The position numbers and the translations under genes were made by a program. The notes beneath the pieces were generated by a model. It did not search any database. It had not been told where the DNA came from and saw only the letters and a list, made by a program, of their open reading frames with translations. A DNA stretch of 64,000 nucleotides from Muribaculaceae bacterium Isolate-037 (Harlan) (GTDB taxonomy: Bacteria; Bacteroidota; Bacteroidia; Bacteroidales; Muribaculaceae), in contig RIAZ01000002.1 in NCBI GenBank assembly GCA_003762615.1, positions 305,897-369,896 on the forward strand. Reading direction: 5' to 3'. Position 1 is the first letter of the stretch. The number at the start of each line of letters is the position of its first letter. Shown piece by piece: positions 63,938 to 64,000 of the stretch.

Positions 63938-64000
63938 CAAAAGTCCCTGAAAATTAGTAATTTAAAGGAAAAGTTTGGACGCTTTTTCTCATGAAAACTA

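Noticed and set aside
1..64000. tRNA, rRNA or insertion sequence genes
   Set aside because: No cloverleaf, rRNA or transposase sequence was recognised anywhere in the window.

Overview
The window looks like a chromosomal segment of a gut Bacteroidales bacterium. A member of the Muribaculaceae or a close relative is my best guess. The evidence is the paired SusC/SusD genes, hybrid two-component regulators fused to AraC domains, Bacteroidota-type promoters (TAnnTTTG boxes, no Shine-Dalgarno pattern), Mfa/FimA-type fimbrial lipoproteins and a likely type 9 secretion tail. The family-level placement is inference. No computation or database search was possible, so identifications rest on motifs and remembered family features.

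Region 1 (1-3.9 kb): a very AT-rich, unrecognised giant gene runs off the left edge on the minus strand (at least 1080 residues). It contains five tandem winged-helix-like repeats. About 100 bp upstream of its start lies a roughly 330-nt structured RNA candidate with a textbook Bacteroidota promoter and a terminator-like end.

Region 2 (3.9-34.4 kb): a double fructan-utilisation locus. Two SusC/SusD/surface-lipoprotein sets diverge from one 499-bp control region. The left set continues into a LamG-GH32 enzyme with an altered active site and a T9SS-like tail, an alkaline phosphatase, a fructose-type hybrid two-component sensor and an atypical GH32. The right set continues into a surface levanase-like GH32, a second hybrid sensor, a periplasmic GH32, a sugar permease and a fructokinase. 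The right half matches the gene content of the Bacteroides thetaiotaomicron levan locus (BT1754-BT1765). The expected flow is surface cleavage, SusCD import, periplasmic GH32 hydrolysis, fructose sensing and uptake, then phosphorylation.

Region 3 (34.4-38.9 kb): a four-helix-bundle plus zinc-finger protein flanked by unusual TGTCATTA-type repeats, an EcsC-like protein, an AAA ATPase/PD-(D/E)XK protein and a ZIP metal transporter.

Region 4 (39.0-51.8 kb): a second polysaccharide locus with a membrane-bound TPR/HTH regulator, SusC, SusD, GH30, a SusE/F-like lipoprotein and GH3. Its content matches the beta-1,6-glucan locus BT3309-BT3314. The SusC promoter is followed directly by a 66-nt inverted repeat.

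Region 5 (51.8-53.9 kb): a gene graveyard with a GH2 malectin fragment, an in-frame chimera of alginate-lyase and GH88 sequences broken by a TGA, an ATPase remnant, a long inverted repeat and 33-bp tandem repeats.

Region 6 (54.0-64.0 kb): a minus-strand fimbrial cluster. From upstream to downstream it holds a truncated Mfa1-type fragment, a frameshifted Mfa2/FimB-type anchor, an intact Mfa1-type subunit, and two giant fimbrillin-like lipoproteins with starch-binding-like WPG modules that may act as tip adhesins.
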